Assembly (NCBI GenBank): GCA_963969495.1
Contig: OZ018323.1
Span: 77,340,583-77,404,582 of the forward strand
Direction of reading: 5' to 3'
Source: Ceratothoa steindachneri
Lineage: Eukaryota; Arthropoda; Malacostraca; Isopoda; Cymothoidae
Length of the DNA: 64,000 nt
The position numbers were made by a program, and so were the translations under genes. Positions 11,354 to 22,984 of the stretch are shown piece after piece (position 1 is the first letter of the stretch; the number at the start of each line of letters is the position of its first letter). Under the pieces are notes generated by a model, which was not told the origin of the DNA, made no database searches, and saw nothing but the letters and a program-made list of their open reading frames with translations.

Positions 11354-12890
11354 AATTGGTTTAACATCCTTATTTCCGATTGAATAAATTGTTTATCGTC
11401 CTACCTTGTAGCTGAATAACTGGTTTAACGTTCTATTTTTCGGTTTAAAAAAACGGTTTAACTTCCTATACTCCCTTAAATAAAGCGTGTAACGTTTTAT
11501 TTTTCGTGGGAATAAATGGTTTAACTTCTAAATTACTTTTAAATGAACGGTGTAACGTACTGATTTCCCCTTGGGCAGATGGTTTAACCTCCTAATTACG
11601 GTTGAATAAATCGTTTAACTTCCTAATTTACATTTCATTATATGATTTAACGTCCTAATTTCCGTGTCCTTAAATGATTTAGCGTCTTAATTTCCTTTTG
11701 AAAAAATAGTTTACTGTCCTAATTTCTCTGAATGAACGGTTTAACGATTTAATTTTCGTTGGAATAAATAGTCTAGCTTTCTATATTGTGTTTAATAAAT
11801 GGTTTAATGTCCTAATTAACCTTTGAAAAAATGGTTTAATCTCCTACTTAACCTTTGAATAAATAGTTTAAGGTCCAATATCCCTTTGAATACATCCTTA
11901 AACGTCTTTGAATAAAAAGTTTAACGCCGTAATTTCCCTTTGTAAACATTTAGCTCCCTAATTTCCTTTGGAATATTAGTGTAAGGCTCTAATTTCCCTT
12001 TTAATAAATACTTTGTCCTACTTTTCCTTTGAATAAATGTCTTAATCTCATAATTTCCCTTTTGAAAATGGGCTAATCTCATGTTTTGCGAATGATTTAA
12101 CGTCCTAAATTCCCTTATAATAAAGGATTAATTTATCTTTAAAGAAATGGTTTGACGTCTAAAATTTCTTTTAAATAACCGGCTTATCATTTAATTTCCC
12201 TAGGAATAAATGGGTTAACCTCCTAATTTCCGTTAAAAAAGAATGGTTTAACGTCCTCATTTCCCTTGGAATACATGGTTTATCGTCCTAATTTGACTGA
12301 AGAACTGCCTTACATTCCTTGAAGAAATAAATGTCTTAACTTTCTAAATTTAATTTTATTAAATGGTTTAACGTGATAATTTCCCTTGAATAACTGTATT
12401 AAGGTCGTAATTCCTATTTGATTACAAAGTTTAACGTCCTATTTTACCTTTGAATAAATGGCTTAGCATCCTTATTTCCCTTTGATTAAATGTTTTATCC
12501 TACTTACATCTTTTAAAAATGCTTTAACGTCCTAATATCCCTTTAAATAATCACGGGTTTTAACTTCCTAAGTTTCCTTTGTGTAGATGCTTTAAAGTTA
12601 TAAATTTCCTTTGAGTAAATTACTTAGGTTAGTAAGTTACCTCTGAATAGTTTAACATTCTAAATTCCTTTTAATTAAAAGGTTTAACGTCCTACTTCAT
12701 CTCTGAATAATTCTTTAAACGTCATAATTTTAATGAACATTTTGAATAATAAAGCGTTTAAATATATGTTTTAACGGGGTAATTTCCCGTGGGAAAAAAT
12801 ATTTAATGCCCTTACTTCCGTTGGACTGAATATTTTAACGGCCTCTTTTTCCTTTGAATAAATGGTTTGACGTCCTACTTCCGTTTGTAA
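11354..12890. repeat. Degenerate 32-bp minisatellite, block 3
   Basis: Continues the 32-bp family immediately after the solo LTR, ending near 12890. Units are as diverged as those in blocks 1 and 2, consistent with one original array of about 4 kb later split by insertions. Confidence 0.85.
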
Positions 12891-14681
12891 TAAATGTGTC
12901 TGTCGTAGAAAAGGCTCTCGACGATATACAATATATATATTCTTTGTGGGGATTATTCTATATTCGAGTGCGGGGATTTAATCAGATGGCCGAGTATTAT
13001 TCTACGTTAATAAATAGAAGTGGAACGGAGCCCAAGGATAAATAATATTGCCAGCATTAACAAAATAGAATTTTATTGATTAAACTAACAAAAATAACAC
13101 ATGGAAAATATTTGCATGACCGGGGATTAAAATGGGAGATGCACATGAAATGAAAAGGTCATAGGATAAATTTGACTAAGCGGTGGATTAAGATTTGGAG
13201 GGATTTAAAATGACAAAACAAACAAGAAGGGAAATGGTCGACTAAATCCGTGTTAAAGCACGGAGTTACGTTGGCAACAAAATTAAATAATTAAATGCAA
13301 TTCGTAGCTTACGTATTTATAAGGTCGGCGTGCAGATAAAGGCAATTTGAAGAAATGGCTTCGGTCCGACTGGCGATTGCCTTCCCAGGAGGAGGTTTTT
13401 TTAAGGATGGTTGTCCTTAACGAGGGGGAAAGGACAGACTTCGAGGGGTATGAGCAAAGTGGGGCTTGGAAATACGAGCGATCCTTGAGACAGAACACCG
13501 GAGATGTTCTGGATAAACAATTGAGGTTATTGGAGTAACCAAGCGTTCTCTTGAAGAACGTTAAAAGGGGGGAATTAAATTACCACTGACGTGATATCAG
13601 GGAAGCGAGAACCGTTTCTTGTCGAACGGGCTCGAAGAACAATGACTGTTCTAAAGTTGTTCTCTTCTGAACAATTGAACAACAGGGGAACGGGGGCTGT
13701 TTACTTGGCGTCTCGAGGGGCACGAATCTTGGCACTCAAGGATATTGTCCTCTTCTGGACAATAAGAGGGTTCTCGAGGTAGAGAGTTCCTAGGTGCACA
13801 ATGGAGACCAGATCGGCGTGATGCCTGACGAAGATAATCGGGATCTGATTCAAATGCGAAATTCTATCGCATAAATAGCCGGAGCCAGCCCCTCGGGGTA
13901 TGGGGCAATGGGGGACTTCCATGAAATGTCCCGCTAGCGATTCGAACACTCTTATCTTCCCATAAACCTAACTCAATCTGGCCAGATCGACGCCTCTAGG
14001 CAAACGGGGGATTGAACCGCCTTGATTAAACTTGGGCGGAGGGAAGATAAGACTCGGGAAATGTTAGGGCGATAAGAACGCCATGCTCCTTTCTTCTCGC
14101 AGGATACACGTGGGAAGCATGAGTACCAATATGTGATCGAAGCGAGGCGCGGCAGCCTCAGACAATTCTATCACAGTGTCGTAGATTGATATGAGAATCT
14201 AACCCTTTACAGAATTCCTCAGCCCGAGGGACAGAGGCCTATGAACGTATTAGTCCGTTATGAGCGTCGGTAAAATTATAAATACAAATCAGAGTTCAAT
14301 TAAGTTTCAGAGTGCAGTTTAGGTTGGCCAATGCTTATCTATCTTGGAAGGTTCTGGGGTGATAGAAACGGAGTACAAAAATATACTTTACTACTATGCA
14401 AATAATATATTAACAAAATTAAAAGGGTTTTAATAAAGTTATATAAACAAAAGAGATGTACACGAGTCTCGGCTTCAAAGAGCTTCCGTAGGTGGGGTAG
14501 ACCGCCGTACTCATAAACGGACAGTGACAGATGGGACGCTCAAATGACCTTAAGGGTAAGTGAAGCCAAATGACGGAGGCTTAAAAATGAGGGGCGGGAG
14601 AGCTTGCACAGGAGAGTTGCGCGTTGCGATTACCTCGAAGATTTGGCCCGAAGTATTTTTTTTAGGAAAACCATCTGGCTA
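12891..14681. other. No gene recognised; contains hairpin cluster
   Basis: Single-copy-looking sequence. Short open frames on both strands (e.g. 13283-13498 minus, 13591-13782 plus) match no family I know. The notable structure is the set of short inverted repeats at 13401-13763, listed separately. The last 100-200 bp may belong to the 3' end of the minus-strand retrotransposon to the right. Confidence 0.4.
13401..13763. repeat. Cluster of six short perfect hairpins
   Basis: Perfect stems of 6-7 bp: TTAAGGA/TCCTTAA (13401-13420), CAGAACA/TGTTCTG (13491-13511), CGTTCT/AGAACG (13544-13560), AGAACA/TGTTCT (13636-13652), TTGTTC/GAACAA (13657-13674) and ATTGTCC/GGACAAT (13744-13763). The last two share the loop TCTTCT and differ by a paired T-A to C-G change in the stem. 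Function unknown. Confidence 0.5.
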
Positions 14682-15762
14682 CTGCCTACTTGGGAATAAG
14701 TCGCCGTACTCACCACAACAGCCTAGTATTGGGCTACTTTAGAATAAAACAAAAAACAACAATAAAAAAGAAAAAAAGGCAAATAGCAGAAAGCAGACTC
14801 CAGAGTCGGGGGAAGGTCCAGCTCCCCCCGGCACAGAGACGTGCGACCTACAGAGACCTAATGCCTACTTGGGAATAAGTCGCCGTACTCGCCACGACAG
14901 CCTAGTATTGGGCTACTTTAGAATAAAACAAAAAAAATAACAATAAAAAAGAAAAAAAGGCAAATAGCAGAAAGCAGACTCCAGAGTCGGGGGAAGGTCA
15001 AGCTTCCCCCGGCACAGAGACGTGCGACCTACAGAGACCTAATGCCTACTTGGGAATAAGTCGCCGTACTCGCCACGACAGCCTAGTATTGGGCTACTTT
15101 AGAATAAAACAAAAAAATAACAATAAAAAAGAAAAAAAGGCAAATAGCAGAAAGCAGACTCCAGAGTCGGGGGAAGGTCAAGCTTCCCCCGGCACAGAGA
15201 CGTGCGACCTACAGAGACCTAATGCCTACTTGGGAATAAGTCGCCGTACTCGCCACGACAGCCTAGTATTGGGCTACTTTAGAATATAACAAAAAAATAA
15301 CAATAAAAAAGAAAAAAAGGCAAATAGCAGAAAGCAGACTCCAGAGTCGGGGGAAGGTCCAGCTCCCCCCCGGCACAGAGACGTGCGACCTACAGAGATC
15401 TAATGCCTACTTGGGAATAAGTCGCCGTACTCGCCACGACAGCCTAGTATTGGGCTACTTTAGAATAAAACAAAAAAATAACAATAAAAAAGAAAAAAAG
15501 GCAAATAGCAGAAAGCAGACTCCAGAGTCGGGGGAAGGTCAAGCTCCCCCCGGCACAGAGACCTAATGCCTACTTGGGAATAAGTCGCCGTACTCGCCAC
15601 GACAGCCTAGTATTGGGCTACTTTAGAATAAAACAAAAAAACAACAATAAAAAAGAAAAAAAGGCAAAAGCAGAAAGCAGACTTCAGAGTCGGGGGGAGG
15701 TCCGGCTCCCCCCGGCACAGGGACGTGCGACCTACAGAGAAAAAAACAACATGAAACCTACC
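14682..15762 (-). repeat. Six ~180-bp tandem repeats at the retrotransposon 3' end
   Basis: Units start at 14682, 14861, 15042, 15222, 15403 and 15565, giving periods of 179, 181, 180, 181 and 162 bp. Each carries TGCCTACTTGGGAATAAG, a GGGCTACTTTAGAATA block, an A-rich tract and a GGGGGAAGGTC...CCCCCGGC hairpin. The 162-bp unit lacks the piece between GAGACG and the next CCTAATGCC. Units are nearly identical, so the expansion is recent. The array abuts the RNase H end of the minus-strand element and reads as its 3' UTR. Confidence 0.85.
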
Positions 15763-15765
15763 TAG

Positions 15766-16706
15766 TTATATAAACAGGAGAAGGCCGGCCTCCTCCACAA
15801 AGTCACATAGTCCATAAGTCAATGTGCATGAATTCGTCCCGAGTAGAAGGGATAAGCGGTAGCGACCACACTCACCCCGGTGCTGGGACATGTAAAGTGC
15901 GCGAAGATCGCCGAGACTGGGACATTCAACAAGAATGTGCCGAACAGTCTGGAGCACAACGCAGTCTTCACAGTAGGGCGCTGGTGAGGGCTCCATCGAA
16001 TGGCGGAGTGTCCCGCGAGTGTACCCAATTCGGAGATGACAGAAAGCAACCTGAAGCCTTCGCGGCATTTGGGGGTAGGCCCATTGAAACAGGCGCGGCG
16101 CCAAGGCGCGCAAAATTAAGTTGCCTTCAACCGTTTCCCATCTTCTTTGCCAAGCAGGCAGAAGAGCTGCCCGTATTCCTGCCATGTAGTCGGTGTGAGA
16201 AAGAGCTAAACGCTGGTGCGGTCGCCCAAGTCTCGCGAACTCTTTGGCACCCTCATCGGCGCGCTCATTCCCCGCAATTCTTACATGTCCAGGAAAAAAG
16301 CAAAATATAATCTCGATATCCGCCCGGCTCACCAAAACCGTGGTGTCGCGGATATCAGGAACCAGAAGATGCGGAGATTCCAATGCCTCGAGAGCACTCA
16401 GGGCGCTTTGTGAGTCGCTATAGATCACAATCCGGTGCCGAACCGAGCACGTCGCGTAATCTCCCGTACCGAATTGTGTATTTCCACCAGCTCGGCCGTG
16501 AAGACAGACGCAGCGCCTGGACGAGCCCCGCTAAGTTCAAGCAGATGGAATACAGCGTGGAAGCCGACTTCCTCTTGGGACTTGGAGCCATCCGTATACA
16601 CTGGCACGGTTCTAGCGTGACACGAGGTGTGCTCCAAAAAGGTCGAACGCAATACTCCCGGCGCTGTACGAGCTTTTGAAGCAGAGGCGTGGCGACAAAT
16701 AGTCAA
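15766..16706 (-). pseudogene. RNase H domain and C-terminus of family A ORF2 (copy A5)
   Basis: The longest open piece is 16428-15766 (220 aa), with its start in a second frame to 16706. Visible RNase H elements are VYTDGSKSQ (first Asp), FTAELVEIHNSV (Glu), YSDSQSALSAL (second Asp) and PGHVRIAGNERADE (final Asp region), so the four acidic positions are retained. The C-terminal motif C-x2-C...H-x4-C (CEDCVVLQTVRHILVEC) is typical of RNase H-bearing I/R1-like elements. This domain would remove RNA from the RNA:DNA hybrid during reverse transcription. A frameshift near 16430 separates the halves. Confidence 0.8.
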
Positions 16707-16899
16707 ATGTGGTAACCTTCAGGGTGGCGTCCTGGGCAGAACCAGGGGCGCCACCGACACGAGGGCTATACCTAGCTCTCGAAGGAGTTTCCTGGCCCTA
16801 AACCCAAAGGGCTTATAGTATGACTGGCGTGTGACGGCGGCATAGGCACCGTCGAAATCAGCTGCAGATGCAGTGCGAGTTGTTGGCGACTGAGGGAGG

Positions 16900-18370
16900 C
16901 GCCAGACTCATGCGTACAGGCGAATAATGCACATTACACGGCGTAGAGCGAGTGGCATCTCCCCAGCATCGACTCGTAGGCTCTCAATGGGGGAGTGCGG
17001 ACGGCACCGGTCGCAAGGCGAAGGCCGATGTGGTGGATCGAGTCCATCTTCCGCAATACACGCTTGGCTGCGGATGCATAAATCTCGCATTGGTAGTCGA
17101 GCTTCAAACGAACAAATGATCGATAAGAAGTAAGGCAGTAGCCCTATCAGCACCCCAAGCGCTGAATGTCACGGAATGGAGAATATCCATGGCGTGGGTA
17201 CAAGAGACCATAAGGCTGCGAATATGAGCCTCCCAAGACCAAGGAAACGGTACGATTCAACCACTTCCAGGCGTACCACATTAGTGTTGGCCAAAGAAAA
17301 CCTAAACCTGTGCGCTTTGGCATTGCGAGAGGCGCGGTTCAATGCCTGTTGGACACTTTCCTGCGGAACACCCTCTTCCTGCTTAATTAGGCCGGAGAGG
17401 GCTCCCCCCCTACCCGTACGCGGAATCGATGATCTTGCAAAAATTGAGATATAGACATTGGGAGGAGTCCCCTCCCCCCAATCGTGTGGAGAGTCTCCAT
17501 GATACCTTATCGCCATGCAGTATCATAGGCCTTCTTCAGATCAAAAAACGCAGTGGCGTAGTGCTGTCTACGAAGGAGGGCCTTGTAGACGGCATTTTCC
17601 AGTCGGAGCAGAGCATCCGACGTGGAGTGGAACTTGCGGAAGCCGCACTGTGCAGAAGACAGATGGCCTCCGCTGTCCAGAAAAAAAGTCTAATCTAGGA
17701 TTTATCGATTTCTCCATCAACTTGCAGACGCAAGAGTTTAGAGAGATTGGGCGGAAACCGGTCGGAGTAAAGTGATCTCTCCCCGGTTTGCGAAAGGCGA
17801 GCACAGTAGCGATAGGCCAGGAGTCTGGAAGAAGACCCTCCACCCAGATCATGTTGAACAAATCTAACAGAACGGCCATACTTCGCTCACCCAGGTGTCG
17901 AAGCATGGCTTACGGGACATCGTCCCGACCATGGGTGGTGTCCGCGCACGAAGCAAGAGCGGAACGCAACTCACTCACACTAAACCTGTCGTTGAAGGGT
18001 TTTCCGCCTCTGGAGGTAAAGTCCAGCCGGCGGCATTCAGCGACATCACGACAGGCATTCAATGCTGGCGGAGCAGCATCACGGCTAGAGAATGCAGGAA
18101 AAAGCGGTCGCGATGGATTCCGCCACGGGCGCGGGGTCCGAGATTGTAGTCCCATTCTCCTGGAGAACGTGATGGGGGTCCTGCGAGAACTTGCCCCGAA
18201 TCCTTTTGACTCGCTTCCACACCTCTACTAGAGTTTTCTTCCCGTCAATTGAAGACACGTATGCCTGCCAAGAAGAACAGCGGGCGTGCTTCGAAATATA
18301 CCGGAACCTAGCCCTAGCTCGACGAAATTCAGCGACAGTGAAATCGTTCGGGCGGCGCTTATAGCGCATG
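16900..18370 (-). pseudogene. Linker and reverse transcriptase of family A ORF2 (copy A5), YVDD block deleted
   Basis: The minus strand reads the EN-RT linker (18369-18085), then LLDLFNMIWVEGLLPDSW, FRKPGRDHFTPTGFRPIS and CKLMEKSINPRL. Later come EEGVPQESV and QQALNRASRNAKAHRF. In copy A1 these last two motifs are separated by the block with YVDD; in A5 they are adjacent, so roughly 50 codons including the catalytic YVDD have been lost. Several frameshifts are also present. This RT cannot be active. Confidence 0.75.
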
Positions 18371-18465
18371 TAGGCATAACGCTTCTGTTTGAGGTCCGTC
18401 TCACACTCGTCCCACCACCACGAGAGTGGTCACCGTGCAAAACGGCCAGACTTCCTAGGAATAGT

Positions 18466-18965
18466 AGTCAGGCCCACGGCGATGAGGTTGCCGGAGAAGA
18501 ACTCAACGGCCTCGTCCACCGACTTAAACTCCTCGCCTGAGATAGAGAATCAGTCATTTCCTGAAATGCAGGACACCGCACCCGCGCCAAGCACCACCGA
18601 GGTGGGCTCTCAGTTGTCAGTTGCCCTTTCAAATTATATTTGAATTGGAAAGTGATCACTACCATGGAGGTCATCGACCACTCCCCAATCAAAATCAGGC
18701 TGTGCATCGGGAGAGCACAAAGATAGTTCACGGCAAGAAAATGAAACGGTTCTCGGGCAGTGCTGCGTAAACCTATCCTCATTTAGGACACCCATCTCAA
18801 GCTCTTTGATCAGATCGGCAAGGACCTAAACCCTGGAAATTATGGAGTAGTCTCCCCAGAGAGGATCTCTGCCGTTCAGATCTCCAAGCAAGAGATATGG
18901 CCTCGGCAACCGTGCCACGACGCGGCGGAATTCCCCCGCGTCGAAGTCAGCTGACGGCAGAAAGA
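18466..18965 (-). pseudogene. C-terminal part of APE-type endonuclease, family A copy A5
   Basis: The minus strand, in shifted frames, carries the end of the endonuclease: the region around the PSADFDAG-like stretch, a GDLNGRDPLWG-like motif near 18860 and the HGSDHFPIQ-type end near 18660. These match the same parts of A1. Homology to A1 ends at about 18965, where hAT coding sequence begins. Confidence 0.65.
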
Positions 18966-20523
18966 AACAAAGGTAGACTATCATAGTCCACAGATTCAAA
19001 ATGAAATCATTGAATTAGTTGGAGGCAAAATAGTAGCAAAATTAGTTAAAGGGGTGCTAAAAGGCAAATACTTTTCAATCATCATGGAATGCACCACTGA
19101 TACAAGCCACACCGAACAACTTTCTATTGTGTTAAGTATTCTAAACTGTGAGCCATTAGAGGGTGTGTCAATCACCGAACATTTCATAGGTTTTTGGATG
19201 TAAAGGACCTAACTAGAAGGGGTCTATGTGAGACACTACTGGGTAGGCTGTCTGACTTAAACTTAAACCTTGCAGACTGCCGTGGTCAGTCCTACGACAA
19301 TGGCAGTAACATGATGGGACAAAAGCAAGGTGTTCAAGCAAGAATCCTCCATCTCAATGAAAAGGCACGATGTTTTTCATGCAGTAGTCATACATTGAAT
19401 ATGTTGTAGCTGATGCGGCCAAATCTTCTGTGACATCCATGTCCTTTTTTGGTGTCCTGCAGAGGCTATAGAACTTTTTCAGCTCTTCTGTTCAACACTA
19501 GGCTGTTTTACAGTAACATGTAAAACAATTGACAGTAAAATCTTTGTCTGTGACCAGATGGGAGGCCATGATTGACAGCGTGAAGGTAGTTCGGTACAAT
19601 TTACCAGAAATAATTCAGGCACTGTCTGTTCTACAAAATGCCTCAGTTAAAACAATGTCAACAGCAACCAGCATAAAGAAAGAACTGATGGCTTGGCATT
19701 TCTTGCTGTGCACAAATATCTGGTATAATATACTCTATCAGGTTAATCGTGTTAGCAAGCTTTTTCAGAGCCCCACTGGTTTTCTTGATCTCCTGCAAAG
19801 AGAAACATGTGTAGTCCGATAATACCCAGAACGATTCAGGCAAAATGGTCTAACTGATGCCAAAACAGATGCTAGAGTAATAGCTGAAACTTTAGGCATT
19901 GAGGTGACATTTCCAGCAAAAAGGCAAAGTGAAACAATCCGGCAGTTCCTGTATGGAAGCAGAGAGGAAAGTCAGTCTACTCTAGAACAACACTTCAATA
20001 GAGAGTTTTTCCTCCCCCTGGTGGACACAGCCCCGACCAGCCTAAATGACAGGTTTTCTAGACTTGAATATGTTTATAACCTTTACGGTTTTCTTTTTTC
20101 AAAGAAAGAAATATATGCAGCAATTCAAAATGACACCCTTACAGAAAAGTGTAAAAAACTTGAAAAAGCACTCCACGACATAGATTCTGAGGATTTGGTG
20201 CTGGAAGTCAAGGCTGCATACCATGCGTTTCCTGATCATGTATCCTCCCTAAGAGAAATGCTTAACTATATTTACAAGGAGCAGCTTCTAGATCTTTATG
20301 CAAACCTTTGCATTGCCTTTCGACTTTTAGTGACAATGCCAATCACTGTTGCCTCTGGGAAGAGAAGCTTCTCGGCACTCAAGTTGATAAATACTTACCT
20401 CAGGTCCACTATGTCCAAGGAGAGGCTTTCAGGACTTAAATTTCTATAGAGCAGAAAGTGAGAAGATATTTGAATTTGGAAGACATGATCACTGCTTTTG
20501 CACAAGACAAGTCTCGAAAGCAC
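18966..20523 (+). pseudogene. DUF4371/hAT transposase (ZMYM1-like), broken
   Basis: The reading starts KETKVDYHSPQIQNEIIELV and continues GKYFSIIMECTTDTSHTEQL, then CRGQSYDNGSNM and ARCFSCSSHTLNML, the standard core of DUF4371 hAT transposases including the first catalytic-region Asp. After several frame breaks at 19400-19560 and 19820-19900, the C-terminal half (19904-20449) ends in ILRSTMSKERLSGL-type dimerisation sequence after VASGKRSFSALKLINTYL. An intact protein of this family is usually 600-800 aa; here about 480 codons are traceable, with at least four frame breaks. Host ZMYM-like genes carry related domains, but the TIR and the breaks favour a dead transposon. Confidence 0.8.
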
Positions 20524-20956
20524 AACTGGTAAGAACAATTTTCCTAGTTTAAACATGGGGGCAAAATCCAGTGTGTTTTATGTTTTATTTTTTTTGTGTT
20601 TACTAGTTGATAATGTCATTTTAAATGCACATATATAATGTTTAATTTGTATTTTTTTTATAAAAAGCTGATGTGCACTTTTGATTATAGCTTGTGCCAA
20701 CTGTAGGAATTGCACTGTGAACCTGTGCACATTTTTTTTAATACTTTTTATTTATTATTGTGATTTGTATTGACTGTTTTGTTTTAGTGGATTTGTATTG
20801 TATTTTTATTGCACATAATGTTTACATGGGAAATGCAGATGTGCACTTAAAAATGAAAACTACATATATATGTATATATACATTTTGGTCTGTGGCAAAT
20901 TCTGCGCCATTTGTTGCTTGGGGCCCCAGGGGACCCTTGATACGCTACTGCCCCTG
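18966..20956 (+). mobile_element. hAT transposon (DUF4371/ZMYM-like), 5'-truncated
   Basis: The coding remnant (18966-20523) is followed by an AT-rich 3' region. The right terminus read inward begins CAGGGGCAGTAGCGTATCAA (ends 20956), a hAT-type TIR. The 5' TIR, and any N-terminal zinc-finger part, are absent because the left edge abuts retrotransposon A5. The 8-bp target duplication therefore cannot be checked. Confidence 0.7.
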
Positions 20957-20967
20957 GGTCCTTCCAA

Positions 20968-21291
20968 TTCCAAACTGGAGCAGTGAATGGCTGCCAGATC
21001 TCTACCCTCGTCCATGATACAAGGTCCACGTGTATTGTTGTTTCAGATGAACTACTCCTCCCTGTGGCTTCGGATCAAGATAAGTTTGCCGTAGTGCATG
21101 ATTACTTGGAGTCCGCGAATAAATTTCCCATTGTTAATTGTCATATTGAGTGCGGTCCTAATTGGTCACTCCCATTAGGTACCTTCGCCCCCTTGGCTCA
21201 ACCCGTTACTACCCGTTCCCGCGCGAAGAAGGAACTTCAAGTCCCTAATCCTTTGGAACTCCCGTGTGCTCCCGAATCCAGACTGCGATGA
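20968..21291 (+). pseudogene. Retroviral-type aspartic protease fragment and linker
   Basis: Reads VNGCQISTL, then HDTRSTCIVVSDELL: the expected D-T/S-G active site appears as DTR in an otherwise fitting setting of hydrophobic strands. A basic linker with PVTTRSRAKKE follows, a type of sequence common between protease and integrase regions. A stop at 21289-21291 separates it from the integrase. The assignment rests on one motif and on position, so it is moderate. Confidence 0.5.
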
Positions 21292-21387
21292 GCAGTGACT
21301 TTGCTAAAAGTCAGGGAATGCGAGTCTCGTCGCCCCCTGTGGACAAAAGCCCAGAACAAAACGCGCGAAACCATCAGAGGGAATAAG

Positions 21388-22551
21388 GTGATTTCCTTCT
21401 TCACCAAGGACGACCTCCTCTATCGCGTGTGCACCGAGAAAAACAACACCGAGTCCTGCGCACTAGGTGTATCTCGCTTCCACGTCCCTCCAATTCTTCA
21501 AACTGCTCACGATAGTCTGTTTGTTGGCTACTTCAGCCACACGAAGACCGCGAAAAGGATCTTCAAATATTTTTATTAGTCTGTCGCGACCGACGAAATT
21601 CTGCGATATTGTCGTTCGTGCAACATTTACTAAAAAATGGCAATAAAAAGGCAAGTTAAACCTGCATCTTTACAGAATGGACCCCTAATCTCTGAACCCT
21701 TCTCTCGAGTAGCTATCGATTTAATCGGGCCGATGCACCCCCCGTCGAGTGAAGGCCATAGATACGTTTTAACTCTGGTCGATTTTGCTACCAGGTTTCC
21801 CGAGGCTGTGCCCCTCAAGAAAATTGACTGTATCTCCTGCGCTGAAGCTTGTATTTCCATCTTTTCCCGTGTGGGCCTACCCAAGGAAATTCTATCAGAT
21901 CGTAGTCGCCAATTCACCTCCAAATTGATGGAGTACGTTGGTAAATTACTAATGATTAGGCCCTTGTTTAACTCCCCTTTTCACCTGGCTTGGAATAGAA
22001 TGTGTGAGAGGCTAAATGGTAGTCTCAAGGCCATTCTCAAAAGGTTGTGTGACGATCAACCGACTAAATGGCACCGTTTTCTTCCGGTAGCTCTCTTTGC
22101 CCCTTGTGAAATCTCCCATCGTACGTTAGGATTCCCCCCATTTGAGCTTTTATATGGAAGGAACGTTAGATGCCCGCTGAGTAACCTAAAGGAACTCTAC
22201 TCCAATCAGAAACTGGATCAAGACTTGCAGACCTCTTACTCATATCTACTGGATTTGAGACAAAGGCTGGAAAAGTGCGCCGAAATTGCGTATCAGAACG
22301 CCGACATCAATTTGGACAAGTATAAAACATACTTTGGTTGCAAGTCCAAAGAAAAGAAATTGAACCCCAGAGAAGAAGTTTTGCTACTCCCCACGGACAA
22401 CAACAAATTGTTGAGCCAATGGAAGGGTCCCTACCAAGTAATCGAGAAAAGTAGCCCCGTCAATTACCTTATTGAAACCCCCTCAGGAAGAAAGTTTTTG
22501 CATGTTAACATGCTCAAGCGGTACCACCAACCGCGAGCATCAACCAAATAG
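21388..22551 (+). CDS. Ty3/gypsy integrase (zinc-binding, DD35E core, GPY/F module)
   Basis: The N-terminal HHCC region spans 21388-21635 (H in QTAHDSLFVGYFSHTKTAKR, C in CRSC), with stops at 21577 and before MAIKRQ at 21637. From there 304 codons are open. In that frame the core acidic residues are D28 (VAIDLIGPM), D88 (ILSDRSRQF) and E124 (CERLNGSL): exactly 35 residues separate the last two, as in DD35E integrases. The C-terminus has the GPY/F module (WKGPYQVIEK...LHVNMLKRYH). The enzyme would insert element cDNA into host DNA in the nucleus. It is the best-preserved pol domain in the window. The zinc-binding part is broken, so activity is unlikely. Confidence 0.82.
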
Positions 22552-22699
22552 TGGCAATTGACGAAGAGTCCCTAATGGAATCTGGCTACCCCCTGGACCC
22601 CTTTTGCGTAATTCAAGTCACCTGCGTGGAGCAAGACAGAAAATAGCCGTTGCATTTCCTGCCGGACACTAATAATTCCCCGTCTGCGGAAATTAAGAT

Positions 22700-22966
22700 A
22701 TGCGACTAGCTATCCTCTCTTCAAAGGAATCAATTGCAAGCGCTCCTGAGTCGCTTTGGTGACGTTATCACCGAGATCCCCGGTTGTGCCACCCATTTTG
22801 AGCACAACATTCGATTAACTAGCGAAGAACCCATCTGTTCCAAACCATACCCCCTGCCCATACATCTCCGGAAAACATTCAAGGACGAGGTAGATAAACT
22901 TTTAAGGTTGCAGATCATCGAACTTTCGGAATCGAGCTATTGTTCCCCGGTTGCCATGGTGAAATA
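22700..22966 (+). pseudogene. Ty3/gypsy reverse transcriptase, N-terminal fragment
   Basis: Reads LLSRFGDVITEIPGCATHFE and then HNIRLTSEEPICSKPYPLP, the usual opening of Ty3/gypsy RT (Gln/Leu-rich start, H-x-I, P-Y-P-L-P), ending SSYCSPVAMVK before a stop at 22964. The sequence then jumps directly to the RT-RNase H connection (TPLSTHSFNQLKGKLASAPL). The palm with the catalytic YxDD is therefore gone, about 0.5 kb by comparison with the usual spacing. Confidence 0.75.
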
Positions 22967-22984
22967 GGCCCCCGAACGCCTCGA

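Larger units (their letters stand above)
14682..18965 (-). mobile_element. I-like non-LTR retrotransposon, family A copy A5, 5'-truncated
   Basis: Minus-strand element containing, from its 5' side, the end of the endonuclease (about 18965-18480), linker and RT (18370-16900), RNase H (16706-16100), a C-terminal zinc motif and a repeat-filled 3' UTR. ORF1 and most of the endonuclease are missing: at 18965 it abuts hAT sequence. It is close in sequence to A1 (26118-32651) and A2 (39811-45455), but unlike them keeps a natural 3' terminus, so it shows what the family's 3' end looks like. Confidence 0.8.

Noticed and set aside
6725..12890. CRISPR-like appearance of regularly spaced 32-bp repeats
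   Set aside because: The units are contiguous and degenerate with no unique spacers, and the setting is eukaryotic.
13636..13652. Glucocorticoid-type or heat-shock response element
   Set aside because: Half-site spacing is wrong (5 instead of 3) and the presumed arthropod host lacks the former receptor; described only as a hairpin.
15050..15289. Open frames crossing the 180-bp tandem repeats
   Set aside because: They arise because the period is divisible by three; they are not conserved among units and lie in a 3' UTR.
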